Part shown: positions 14,414-22,570 of the stretch, in pieces
How positions within the stretch are numbered: the first letter of the stretch is position 1
Layout: each line of letters begins with the position of its first letter
Assembly (NCBI RefSeq): GCF_900230225.1
Contig: NZ_OCNH01000006.1
Coordinates: 62,001 to 126,000, forward strand
DNA length: 64,000 bases
Source: Spirosoma fluviale
GTDB taxonomy: Bacteria > Bacteroidota > Bacteroidia > Cytophagales > Spirosomataceae
Reading direction: 5' to 3'
Made by a program: the position numbers and the translations under genes
The notes under the pieces: generated by a model
Told to the model about the DNA's origin: nothing
Databases searched by the model: none
The model's input: the letters and a program-made list of their open reading frames with translations, nothing else

Positions 14414-17068
14414 ATGAATTACTGGAATGTGTTCCGACTGACTTGCGCAATCGGATTCCTGGGGGCGCATCTGGGACTGGCGCAAACGACCGGTTCATCC
14501 TGGCTGCCCGAATCGGTCACGAAGCCGATAAGTCTGTCGATTCAGGGCAATAAAATTAGTTATTATTCAACGGGTCAGGATGGGTCGGGGCATGTTCCGG
14601 CACCGGCGTCGTTCCTTCGGCAAACCAGCACCAAACGGTACGCCGTCGCGGGCCGCCCGTTGGCACCTACGGCCCAATTTGTTGTCAATTACACAAACTT
14701 CACCGCCGAAGCCCGACGTGCGTTTCAATATGCCGTAGACATATGGTCGACATTGATTGTCTCGCCGGTGCCCATTCGGATTCAGGCGAACTGGGTCTCT
14801 CAGGAACCTAATTTACTGGGTTCGGCGGGTCCGGCGTCGTATCGGTATAGTTTTGATGGCAGTCAAAAAGTACGTGCGTTTTACCCGGTGGCCCTGGCCG
14901 AAAAAATTGCCCGTCGTGAATTGAATAGCCCAACGGACGCCGACATCGTCGCGGATTTTAACCGGAATAACAACTGGTATTACGGAACGGATGGCAAAAC
15001 GCCCAAAGGACAAACCGACCTTGTAACGGCGGTGCTGCACGAACTGGCCCACGGACTTGGTTTCATTGGGTTCTTCAGCGTCGAAAGCGGCAAGGGCGAT
15101 CAGGGGAATGGTCAGTATCTGGCCGACCTGCCGTCTGTTTACGATTGTTTCATCGAAAATGGGCTGCGAAAGCGGTTGATCACGTCGCAGGCCGATTACC
15201 CGAACAACTCGATTGCGCTGAACCGGCAGCTGACCGGGGGCGATTTGTACCTGAACGGAACGGTATTGCGCCAGACAAGCGGCCTCAAACTGAAACTGAA
15301 CGCGCAGGCTCAGTTTGATCGGGCGGCCAATATTTACCATTTAAATGAGGATGCTTACCCCGCCGGTACCATAAACTCGTTGATGAGTGCCCGGCTGGCG
15401 CAGGGCCAGTCGATGCACACGCCCGGCCCGCTGGTGCTGGCATTCTTCGCTGACATGGAATGGAAAACGACTTCGGTCCTGCACCAGCCCGTGCTGAATG
15501 TTGAAGAGACGCGGGATTTCGTGTTCAGTGTACGGGTTATCAGCGACACCACCCTGACACCCGCTTCTGTTCGGTTATTCTACCGAAAAAGTGCGCCCAC
15601 TGCTACCGATTCTGTCGCTACGGCCGTCTCGCCCGTTCGGGTGGGCAGTACCGATGAGTACCGGTATACCTTACCGGCCTCCCAGGCATCGGGCGACACC
15701 TGGTATTATTTTCAGGCGCAGGATGCATCGGGTCGTACGTTTACCAATCCGGGTAAGTTTACGACCGGGTCGCAAACCTGGCACCATATGCGGGTTGGTC
15801 CGGACAATGTACCGCCTGGTATTCAGTACAGCCCATCCAGATACAGTATTTTGTCGACAACGGTGGCGGATAGTTTGCCCATCTACGCCCGAATTGCCGA
15901 CGATCGGAGTGGTATTGGGGCCGCTTATGTCGAATACCAGCTTAACGGTGTGGCCCAGCCCAACCGAGTGATGCGGTATGGTCGTCGGACGGTTAACAAC
16001 ATTATCTACGATAGTGTCTACTCGGCCCGGATTGACTTTCCCGCTAATTCGCTAAAGGCTGGGGATCGGATTGCGTATCGGATTGTCGCCAGAGATTCAT
16101 CGAGGGCTAAGAACCAGCGGGTCAATCCGGCCACCGGATTTTATGAGTTAAGGGTTACTGCCCAACAGCCGGTGCGCGACCAATACATCAATACCTTCGA
16201 TAATGTGGCTACCGCCAGCGATTTCGCCGGAGCAGGCTTCAGTATGGCTACGCCGGTAGGGTTTGGAACCGGGGCCATTCACTCTGAGCATCCCTATCGA
16301 AATGGTGCCGATTTTCAGGGGCAAAGTAGTATTGAGTATGTGTTGCTGTCGCCTATCCGGATAAAAGCCAACCCGGACAGCGCCGTCATTCGATTCGATG
16401 AAGTGGTTTTGGTAGAGCCTGGTAATCCCGGAAGCAAGCCCGGCGATGCTACCTTTTACGATTATGTGTTGGTTGAAGGCTCCACCGATAACGGCCGAAC
16501 CTGGACGGCACTGGTTGACGCCTACAGTTCGGTCGATAAGATGGACTGGCTTAACGCCTATAAGGCCAGGCTAGTTTCTGGCCTAAATGGCGAGCAGAGC
16601 TCCGAAACGATGGGCGTTCCAGCCCTTTATCGGCATCGGGATATTCCTATCCTGAAAGCGGGTAGCCCTTTCCGGGCGGGTGACCAACTGCTGATTCGCT
16701 TCCGGTTGGTATCCGATCAACTGGCATACGGCTGGGGCTGGGCAATTGACAACCTTCGGATTCAGGCACCCCCCGCCCCGCTTGTACTAGCGGAGGAACC
16801 CGCTTCGGCAGGATTCTTTCAGGTTTACCCTAATCCGGTTACCAGCGGGGTGGTACAATTGAGTGCTGATCTAACTACCAGTATTGCGAACGTTCACTTG
16901 CGGATTATCAGCCCCACCGGGCAGGTATTACGTCAGCAGACGTTACGTGTTAGTGGCAGGAAAGTGCGAGAGCAACTTGATCTGAGTTACATGGCCTCAG
17001 GTTTATACATCTGCCAACTGTCCGTTGGCAATGCCGTCCTGACGCAGAAAGTTGTGCTGGTGAATTAG
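14414..17068 (+). CDS. Secreted zinc metalloprotease-like protein with T9SS sorting domain
   Basis: 884 residues from the ATG at 14414, chosen because it gives a signal peptide ending GLAQ; the frame is open 15 codons upstream. The metzincin-like zinc site H209-ELA-H213-GLGF lies in the N-terminal third. The middle holds beta-sandwich segments (DNVPPGIQYSPSRYSILSTT and similar) and a jelly-roll-like adhesive region. The last 75 residues (FQVYPNPVTSGVVQLS to TQKVVLVN) are a type A T9SS C-terminal domain, so it should be secreted and anchored at the surface. Substrate unknown. Confidence 0.85.
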   Translation: MNYWNVFRLTCAIGFLGAHLGLAQTTGSSWLPESVTKPISLSIQGNKISYYSTGQDGSGHVPAPASFLRQTSTKRYAVAGRPLAPTAQFVVNYTNFTAEARRAFQYAVDIWSTLIVSPVPIRIQANWVSQEPNLLGSAGPASYRYSFDGSQKVRAFYPVALAEKIARRELNSPTDADIVADFNRNNNWYYGTDGKTPKGQTDLVTAVLHELAHGLGFIGFFSVESGKGDQGNGQYLADLPSVYDCFIENGLRKRLITSQADYPNNSIALNRQLTGGDLYLNGTVLRQTSGLKLKLNAQAQFDRAANIYHLNEDAYPAGTINSLMSARLAQGQSMHTPGPLVLAFFADMEWKTTSVLHQPVLNVEETRDFVFSVRVISDTTLTPASVRLFYRKSAPTATDSVATAVSPVRVGSTDEYRYTLPASQASGDTWYYFQAQDASGRTFTNPGKFTTGSQTWHHMRVGPDNVPPGIQYSPSRYSILSTTVADSLPIYARIADDRSGIGAAYVEYQLNGVAQPNRVMRYGRRTVNNIIYDSVYSARIDFPANSLKAGDRIAYRIVARDSSRAKNQRVNPATGFYELRVTAQQPVRDQYINTFDNVATASDFAGAGFSMATPVGFGTGAIHSEHPYRNGADFQGQSSIEYVLLSPIRIKANPDSAVIRFDEVVLVEPGNPGSKPGDATFYDYVLVEGSTDNGRTWTALVDAYSSVDKMDWLNAYKARLVSGLNGEQSSETMGVPALYRHRDIPILKAGSPFRAGDQLLIRFRLVSDQLAYGWGWAIDNLRIQAPPAPLVLAEEPASAGFFQVYPNPVTSGVVQLSADLTTSIANVHLRIISPTGQVLRQQTLRVSGRKVREQLDLSYMASGLYICQLSVGNAVLTQKVVLVN

Positions 17069-17071
17069 TTG

Positions 17072-17104
17072 ATTGTACAACGGATTGGTAATCCGTTGTA
17101 CAAT
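17072..17104. terminator. Bidirectional hairpin between convergent genes
   Basis: A perfect 15-bp inverted repeat (ATTGTACAACGGATT / AATCCGTTGTACAAT) with a GGT loop, between the stop codons of the protease gene and the AlgJ-like gene. T-tracts are weak. Confidence 0.7.
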
Positions 17105-17113
17105 AACCACTCA

Positions 17114-18214
17114 CTAAAAAGTAGCTAGTTGATTGATATTGCGCTCTACTACTTCAATCACCACAATGGTTGGCTTCTCCGCTTTTATAACCGCAGGGTC
17201 CAGGTAGCGGCCCCTGATAAAGTAGGATTCGCGGAAGTAGCCGGGCAAATAATTCATAAGCCCGTGACTAAAGGAGTCGCCGATGACCAACAGACGCCCC
17301 GTACCCGGTCCAGAAAATCGGGTGGACGGGTAGCCTAGTTCTTCATTCGGAATAAGCGCCGTTTGCCGCCCGGCCCGGCCTGGGAGGGGCTTTATATAAT
17401 AATAGATAGGGTCTTTCTGCTCGTCCTGAAGGGTAAGCATCGTGGTCAGGTCACCGGCCCCGCCCAATTGCTTTTCTATATGATAATCCGACAGCAGAAC
17501 GGGAGGTATAGCCGGATGCTCCTGCCGAATCCGGTTCAGCAGGGTTGCGCTGCCAATCAGGGTTCCGTATTCGTTCCAATGGGTATCGGTTTGGTAGTAG
17601 ACTACATGCTCCCGTTTGGCGACCCAAAGCGTATCCCGAATGTCGACAAAGCGAAGATTGGTCTGCGCAATTACCTGCTTGAGCACATCCAGACGCGAAG
17701 GATCTGTACTTTGCTGTAAGTGGTCGGGCAGGTATTCGGGGTAGATCGTGTGCGAGTCGGGAGCCACCAGAATATAGAGTTGGGCACCCTGCCGGGCCAG
17801 TTCCTGCTGTCGCTGCATCAGATGGCTGGCAATGCGCCGGGCCGAATCCAGCGAAAGTGGTTGGAGGCCCCGGTGCTGGTCGATAACCTTGTTGTAGCTG
17901 TTGCCCAGATACAGCCAGCCATTTTTGCCAACGACTACCTTTTCGGGCAGGGGCGATTCGCCCAGCACATTGAATTTCCAGCGGCTATACACGTAAAACA
18001 GCGCATTCCGCCAGCCGAAATTCTCCTTGTAGTAGCGGTCGAATTGTTTGACAAAGCTACGCAGATGCGGAAAATTCAGCGCGGGCATCTTGTTCAGTTC
18101 CCGGTTTTCGGTACTGCTGAATCGGGACGACAGACCGAGCAGTTGATCGAGCGTCGGAAGGATAAGAAAAAGTGAAAAAACGACAGCGATTATACGGGTG
18201 CGGCTGCTATTCAT
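17114..18214 (-). CDS. AlgJ/AlgX-like SGNH acetyltransferase
   Basis: 366 residues, with an N-terminal membrane anchor or signal (IIAVVFSLFLILPTLDQLLG) and a periplasmic SGNH-type domain. ENRELNKMPALNF and FGWRNALFYVYSRWKF are typical of AlgJ relatives. The D-H pair lies in YYQTDTHWNEYG (about 207-215) and the nucleophile serine in VIGDSFSHGL (about 311). Such proteins take acetyl groups passed by the MBOAT partner and O-acetylate an exported polysaccharide. The MBOAT gene is 28 bp upstream, forming a two-gene operon. The polysaccharide itself is not encoded nearby. Confidence 0.85.
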   Translation of the reverse strand: MNSSRTRIIAVVFSLFLILPTLDQLLGLSSRFSSTENRELNKMPALNFPHLRSFVKQFDRYYKENFGWRNALFYVYSRWKFNVLGESPLPEKVVVGKNGWLYLGNSYNKVIDQHRGLQPLSLDSARRIASHLMQRQQELARQGAQLYILVAPDSHTIYPEYLPDHLQQSTDPSRLDVLKQVIAQTNLRFVDIRDTLWVAKREHVVYYQTDTHWNEYGTLIGSATLLNRIRQEHPAIPPVLLSDYHIEKQLGGAGDLTTMLTLQDEQKDPIYYYIKPLPGRAGRQTALIPNEELGYPSTRFSGPGTGRLLVIGDSFSHGLMNYLPGYFRESYFIRGRYLDPAVIKAEKPTIVVIEVVERNINQLATF

Positions 18215-18242
18215 AGTGTCTTTCGGTAGCTATAACTGACCC

Positions 18243-19682
18243 TTAAAAGCGGAAATAGATGAACGGATTATAGGTATCGGCAGCCAGATACATAACGGCT
18301 AATACAAACAGGCTAAACAAACCTGCTACATACAGCGAGTTGATGAGCGACCCGATTGGGGCCAGCCGGGCGGTCAGGCGCTCCATGCCCCGCTGAAAAT
18401 GAGGATAAACGGGCGTTGTCAGGACAAGGCCAATCAATAGTGAAACGATTAATTCAGGCTGTAAAAAATAAGTGAGCGGATAAGCCATGACCGTCGTGGA
18501 CTGAATGCCTAGCCCCAGCATCTTCTGTAAGAAGTGGATAGCCTCGGGTAAGGTCTCGACCCGGAAAAACACCCAGCCAACCAGCACGACCAAAATCGTG
18601 TAGCCATGCGCGATGGGGGGCCATGCACGCTCCAGCCGCTTGCCCAGTCCCGCCCGCTCGATCAGCAGAAACAAGCCGTGAAACAAGCCCCAGATGATAA
18701 AATTCCAGCTCGCTCCGTGCCATAATCCAGTTACAAAGAACACAATAAGCAGGTTGCGATAGGTTCGCAGTTTGCTGGCCCGGCTGCCACCCAATGGGAT
18801 GTACACATAATCGCGAAACCAGCTCGACAGCGAAATATGCCACCGACGCCAAAAGTCCTGAATGGACCGGGCCACGTAGGGATAGTTGAAGTTCTCTTTA
18901 AAGTCGAACCCGACCATTTTGCCCAGACCAATGGCCATATCGGAGTAGCCCGAGAAGTCGAAATAAATCTGGAGCGAGTACGCTACAATGCCCAGCCAGG
19001 CGGTTGCGGTACCGTAGCTGGTAGCGGGAGCATTGAAGACGGTATCGGCCAGACTGGCGAAGGTATTAGCCAGCAGTACTTTCTTGGCCAGCCCCAGAAT
19101 GAACCGCTCTGCCCCGATACCAAACTTCTCTATCGTGGTAGATCGATCCGCCAGTTCGGGGGCAATATCCGCGTAACGGACAATTGGTCCGGCGATCTGG
19201 TGCGGAAACATGGCTACGTAGGTGCCGTAATCCAGAAAGCTCCGGTTGGCTTTTATGCGTCCCCAGTAAATATCGAGTGTGTAGGAAATGCCCTGAAACG
19301 TGTAAAAGCTAATACCAATTGGCAAGGCAATGTGCCCCAGTGTCAGGCTTTGGCCAATTGGCAAGGCAAAGATTTCGGCCGTGCCCCGGATGGAGTCGAC
19401 GAAGAAATTAGCGTATTTGTAATAAAATAGCAGGGATAGACTGCCGATGAGCGATACCCATAAGCCCGTCTGGCGACGGCCCTGTTCAATCAGGCGACCT
19501 GCTACGTAATTCACTAATGCTGAAAGTAAAAGCACCAGAACAACTGGTCCTTCGCCCCAGGCATAAAAGAGTAAGCTTGCAAAAAACAGAAAGGTGTTAT
19601 GCCAGCGCTTCGGCAATAGATAATAAATAACTAAGAAGGAGGGCAGGTACAGAAATAAAAATATTGCTGAACTAAACAGCAT
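18243..19682 (-). CDS. MBOAT-family O-acetyltransferase (AlgI-like)
   Basis: 479 residues with about ten membrane helices. It shows the AlgI/DltB-type features YLPSFLVIYYLLPKRWHNTFLF, SFYTFQGISYTLDIYWG, FDFSGYSDMAIGLGKMVGFDF, FWRRWHISLSSWFRDYVYIPLGG and the active-site His in GLWHGASWNF near residue 320. It transfers acetyl from a cytoplasmic donor across the inner membrane to the AlgJ-like protein encoded next. Confidence 0.93.
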   Translation of the reverse strand: MLFSSAIFLFLYLPSFLVIYYLLPKRWHNTFLFFASLLFYAWGEGPVVLVLLLSALVNYVAGRLIEQGRRQTGLWVSLIGSLSLLFYYKYANFFVDSIRGTAEIFALPIGQSLTLGHIALPIGISFYTFQGISYTLDIYWGRIKANRSFLDYGTYVAMFPHQIAGPIVRYADIAPELADRSTTIEKFGIGAERFILGLAKKVLLANTFASLADTVFNAPATSYGTATAWLGIVAYSLQIYFDFSGYSDMAIGLGKMVGFDFKENFNYPYVARSIQDFWRRWHISLSSWFRDYVYIPLGGSRASKLRTYRNLLIVFFVTGLWHGASWNFIIWGLFHGLFLLIERAGLGKRLERAWPPIAHGYTILVVLVGWVFFRVETLPEAIHFLQKMLGLGIQSTTVMAYPLTYFLQPELIVSLLIGLVLTTPVYPHFQRGMERLTARLAPIGSLINSLYVAGLFSLFVLAVMYLAADTYNPFIYFRF

Positions 19683-19973
19683 AATCGTTACGGATAGGGA
19701 TGGGCGTAAATTTACATGTTTTGCAGTATACGAGGGCTACTGCTGGTGGAGCGCTGTAGAACTATAGCTAGTTGAACCCGAGAACGTCCATGAGCAAATA
19801 TACTATAAATACACAATTATAGGCCTTCTGACTACTATAGACCGCTTTACCGGTAAAAAACTGCTAATAGTAGATGTTTATTGTTTGTACTGCTTTATGG
19901 TAGGCACTAGCCTAAACAGCATGATTGCCAAATGGGTTAATAACGTAAGAGAAGCTAATATCTGTGGTTGCTT

Positions 19974-20996
19974 ATGCCTGATTTTTTCATTCCCAAACTA
20001 TGCGTGCTGGTTCTGTTGATCGCTGTAATCGGCTGTACCCGAGACTACCCATCGCTGGATGGACCGCGCGTTGTGGCTGTTACTCCGCCAGCATCAACTA
20101 CACCGGGGAGCAGCAGTACTAGTTCGCCCGGTTCATCGACCGCTGTTCCACCAGCTCCCTTTGATACACTCAAAGTGTCACCCCCTCGTTTTTCGCCCGA
20201 TGGCGGTACGTTTTACCTGAATACCCCCGTACGCTTAATCGCCGACACCCTGCCTGCCGGAGCTGTAATCGAGTATTCGCTGGATAACGGCAGTAACTGG
20301 CTCACCGGCGATCAGTTCACCGTAGCTACGGGGGGAACGGTACTTGCCCGGATTCGGGCGGGTAGTAAGCTGTCTATCAGCCGGGGGGCTTCGTTTGCGC
20401 TCTATTTTAAACGGATGTTGATTCTGGGCAACAGCATTATGAGCCACGGCCCGGTGCCTGATTTAGGCTGGTTCAATTTTAACGGTATGGCCGCTTCGGC
20501 ACCCGAAAAGGATTTCGTTCACCTGTTAACGGGTCGGTTGCGGGCGCTTTACCCCACCATCACCGTGGACCTGGAATCGGGGGGAGGTTTTGAACGGGAT
20601 TTTGGAACGGCAGCGTACAGCATCGATGAATTTACACCCATCCTGCAACGGGTCAAGCCCGATCTGATCGTGTTGCGGATTGGCGAAAATATTGATCAGG
20701 AGCTGGTTGCACCGCGTAATTTTGAAAAGCAGTTTCGGGAGCTTCTCGATTTATTAGCTAACTATGGCCAGCCGGTAAGACTTGTCTGTACAACCAGTGT
20801 TTGGAATAAACCTAAGTCCGACGCTATAGTCCGGGCTGTTACTCTGGAAAAAGGACATGCCCTTGTCGATTTAAGCCCACTGGTAGGGCAGGGGGGCTAC
20901 TTCGCCAGCCAGTATAAGGACCCCGGCGTAGCGGCTCACCCTAACGATGCCGGTATGCAGCGCATTGCCGATCTGATCTGGGAGAAGATTCAGTGA
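19974..20996 (+). CDS. SGNH/GDSL-hydrolase lipoprotein
   Basis: 340 residues from the ATG at 19974 (a TTG two codons earlier is possible). The N-terminus is a lipoprotein signal, LVLLIAVIGC. A Ser/Thr/Pro-rich linker (TPGSSSTSSPGSSTAVPP) and a chitobiase-like beta domain (FYLNTPVRL to VLARIRAG) come next. The SGNH domain carries the nucleophile S154 (LILGNSIMSHG), LRIGENID as block III and HPNDAGMQRIA as the D-H pair. Likely an outer-membrane esterase. Divergent from algI/algJ, so it may deacetylate or modify the same glycan; this is inference. Confidence 0.8.
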   Translation: MPDFFIPKLCVLVLLIAVIGCTRDYPSLDGPRVVAVTPPASTTPGSSSTSSPGSSTAVPPAPFDTLKVSPPRFSPDGGTFYLNTPVRLIADTLPAGAVIEYSLDNGSNWLTGDQFTVATGGTVLARIRAGSKLSISRGASFALYFKRMLILGNSIMSHGPVPDLGWFNFNGMAASAPEKDFVHLLTGRLRALYPTITVDLESGGGFERDFGTAAYSIDEFTPILQRVKPDLIVLRIGENIDQELVAPRNFEKQFRELLDLLANYGQPVRLVCTTSVWNKPKSDAIVRAVTLEKGHALVDLSPLVGQGGYFASQYKDPGVAAHPNDAGMQRIADLIWEKIQ

Positions 20997-21012
20997 TGGT
21001 TTATTAATTACA

Positions 21013-21080
21013 GATTGTTAACCGCAGAGTACACAGAGAAATCCGCATGGAAACCTCTGTGCGCTCTGTGGTTAACAATC
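21013..21080. repeat. Inverted repeat (family J)
   Basis: 26-bp arms (21013-21038 and 21055-21080) with three mismatches, starting GATTGTTAACCGCAGAG. It lies between the convergent SGNH lipoprotein and barrel protein genes and may act as a terminator in both directions. Confidence 0.75.
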
Positions 21081-21110
21081 CTATGGGTTCACAAATGTGC
21101 GGGTATCGAC

Positions 21111-21749
21111 TTAAAAGAACGATAGCCGCAGTACAAAGGGACTACCGTAAATCAAATTAGATGCGCCCGTATTTGAGTAATTCAAATTATACAGGGCCGT
21201 TAAGTTGACGCCAAATCGTCGGGAAATAGGCTGTGAGTACGTTACACCTACCAGGGGTGCTGTCATGCTATACGTAGCGGGTGCTGGTAAGCCGGGCTGC
21301 TCAAATTTGTCTTTTATAGTCGTACTCTCAACCTCACCGTGTAAATACAGGTTCGGCAGAATGGATGGAATGAACTCGTACATCAAAAAGCCCCGTCCGC
21401 CATATTGGTTAAGTGTTCGATACGGAACTGTAGTGTTTGTGCTCGTATATGCTTTGTAACGCGTGTATGTGTAACTGCCACCAAGCCCGACAATCAGCCG
21501 TTCGGTAGCCTGATAGGCAACAACCGGCGAAACGCCCAGGCTGAATGGATTACCGAAACGAAAGCCATTGATGCCGCCACCAAACCGCAACCGCTGGCCA
21601 AACGGTAAGGGTCGGCCTTCCGGCGTTTGGGTCCGAAGCGGGTCTTTGCCCTGATCCCGGCGGTCGTCGGGATCTTCGGTAAGTTGGCCAAAAGCCATAC
21701 TGCTGGTTAATAAAGCCGTAATAAAGAGTAACTTTTGGATATGATTCAT
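21111..21749 (-). CDS. Outer-membrane beta-barrel-like protein
   Basis: 212 residues with a signal peptide (LLFITALLTSSMAFGQ), a charged linker (EDPDDRRDQGKDPLRTQ) and then alternating strands ending in VLRLSFF, a terminal Phe typical of outer-membrane barrels. Aromatic-rich strands such as GLGGSYTYTRYKAY and FLMYEFIPSILPNLYLHGEVE support an 8-strand barrel. No specific function can be assigned. Confidence 0.72.
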   Translation of the reverse strand: MNHIQKLLFITALLTSSMAFGQLTEDPDDRRDQGKDPLRTQTPEGRPLPFGQRLRFGGGINGFRFGNPFSLGVSPVVAYQATERLIVGLGGSYTYTRYKAYTSTNTTVPYRTLNQYGGRGFLMYEFIPSILPNLYLHGEVESTTIKDKFEQPGLPAPATYSMTAPLVGVTYSQPISRRFGVNLTALYNLNYSNTGASNLIYGSPFVLRLSFF

Positions 21750-21790
21750 GGTGTTTTAGGCGATATAATAACTCTGTGTACATAACGAAA

Positions 21791-22420
21791 TCAGAAGGTA
21801 AATTCTTTTACCTCGGGGTCTCTCAACAAACGTTTAATGCACTTTTCATGGTTCTGCTCGGAACCGCTAACCCGCCAGTTGCCAATAATTTCGGCCCCGA
21901 TGCGCTGTTGCTGGTTGCGAGTCGATTTGAGCTTGAACTCACTAAAAAGGTCTTCGTACTGCTTCAGCGTCTTGTTGTGAAATGCTGTTACAATCTTATA
22001 ATCACGCGTTTGGTTCATTTTCTGGATGCGGCTCGATAACCCCTGTAACACGAGCAACGACCCAAGGATAAAGACGAACCCGATCACGGCAAGGTCGTAA
22101 TGGCCCGAACCCACGCACATGCCCAGTGCCGACACCGCCCAAACGGTAGCGGCTGTGGTAAGTCCCTTGATCCGGTTGTCTTCCCGAAAAATAATGCCCG
22201 CCCCCAGAAAACCAATCCCGTTTACAATATTAGCTGCAATGCGGTCGCCGGTGCCGCCAATACGACCCGAAATCATCGTAAACAGGGCGGAGCCTACGCA
22301 AATCATGATCATCGTGCGTAACCCGGCCGACTTGCCGGTATACTCGCGCTCGGCACCTATGGTTCCGCCAATAACCAGCGCAACGATCAGGCTAATAAGG
22401 TCTTCCTGCGTAAACTCCAT
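21791..22420 (-). CDS. MgtC/SapB family membrane protein
   Basis: 209 residues. The N-terminal four- to five-helix MgtC core is clear: LIVALVIGGTIGAEREYTGKSAGLRT, ANIVNGIGFLGAGIIFREDNRIKGLTTAATVWAVSALGMCVG. The C-terminal about 80 residues form a soluble ACT-like domain. In other bacteria such proteins affect Mg homeostasis and membrane energetics; the role here is not shown. Divergent from uvrA. Confidence 0.93.
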   Translation of the reverse strand: MEFTQEDLISLIVALVIGGTIGAEREYTGKSAGLRTMIMICVGSALFTMISGRIGGTGDRIAANIVNGIGFLGAGIIFREDNRIKGLTTAATVWAVSALGMCVGSGHYDLAVIGFVFILGSLLVLQGLSSRIQKMNQTRDYKIVTAFHNKTLKQYEDLFSEFKLKSTRNQQQRIGAEIIGNWRVSGSEQNHEKCIKRLLRDPEVKEFTF

Positions 22421-22570
22421 TTCTTTCGTTACTCAATACGGCATTAAACCGACTCCTGTTGCAAAGCAGATTATTATTAGGCTCCCCGGCCCGTTTTAAC
22501 CAGTCAGGAGAAACCATATTCTGAAATAAACCGTTAAAATCTAGATAGAGTTTACCCTCATTACTTCAGA

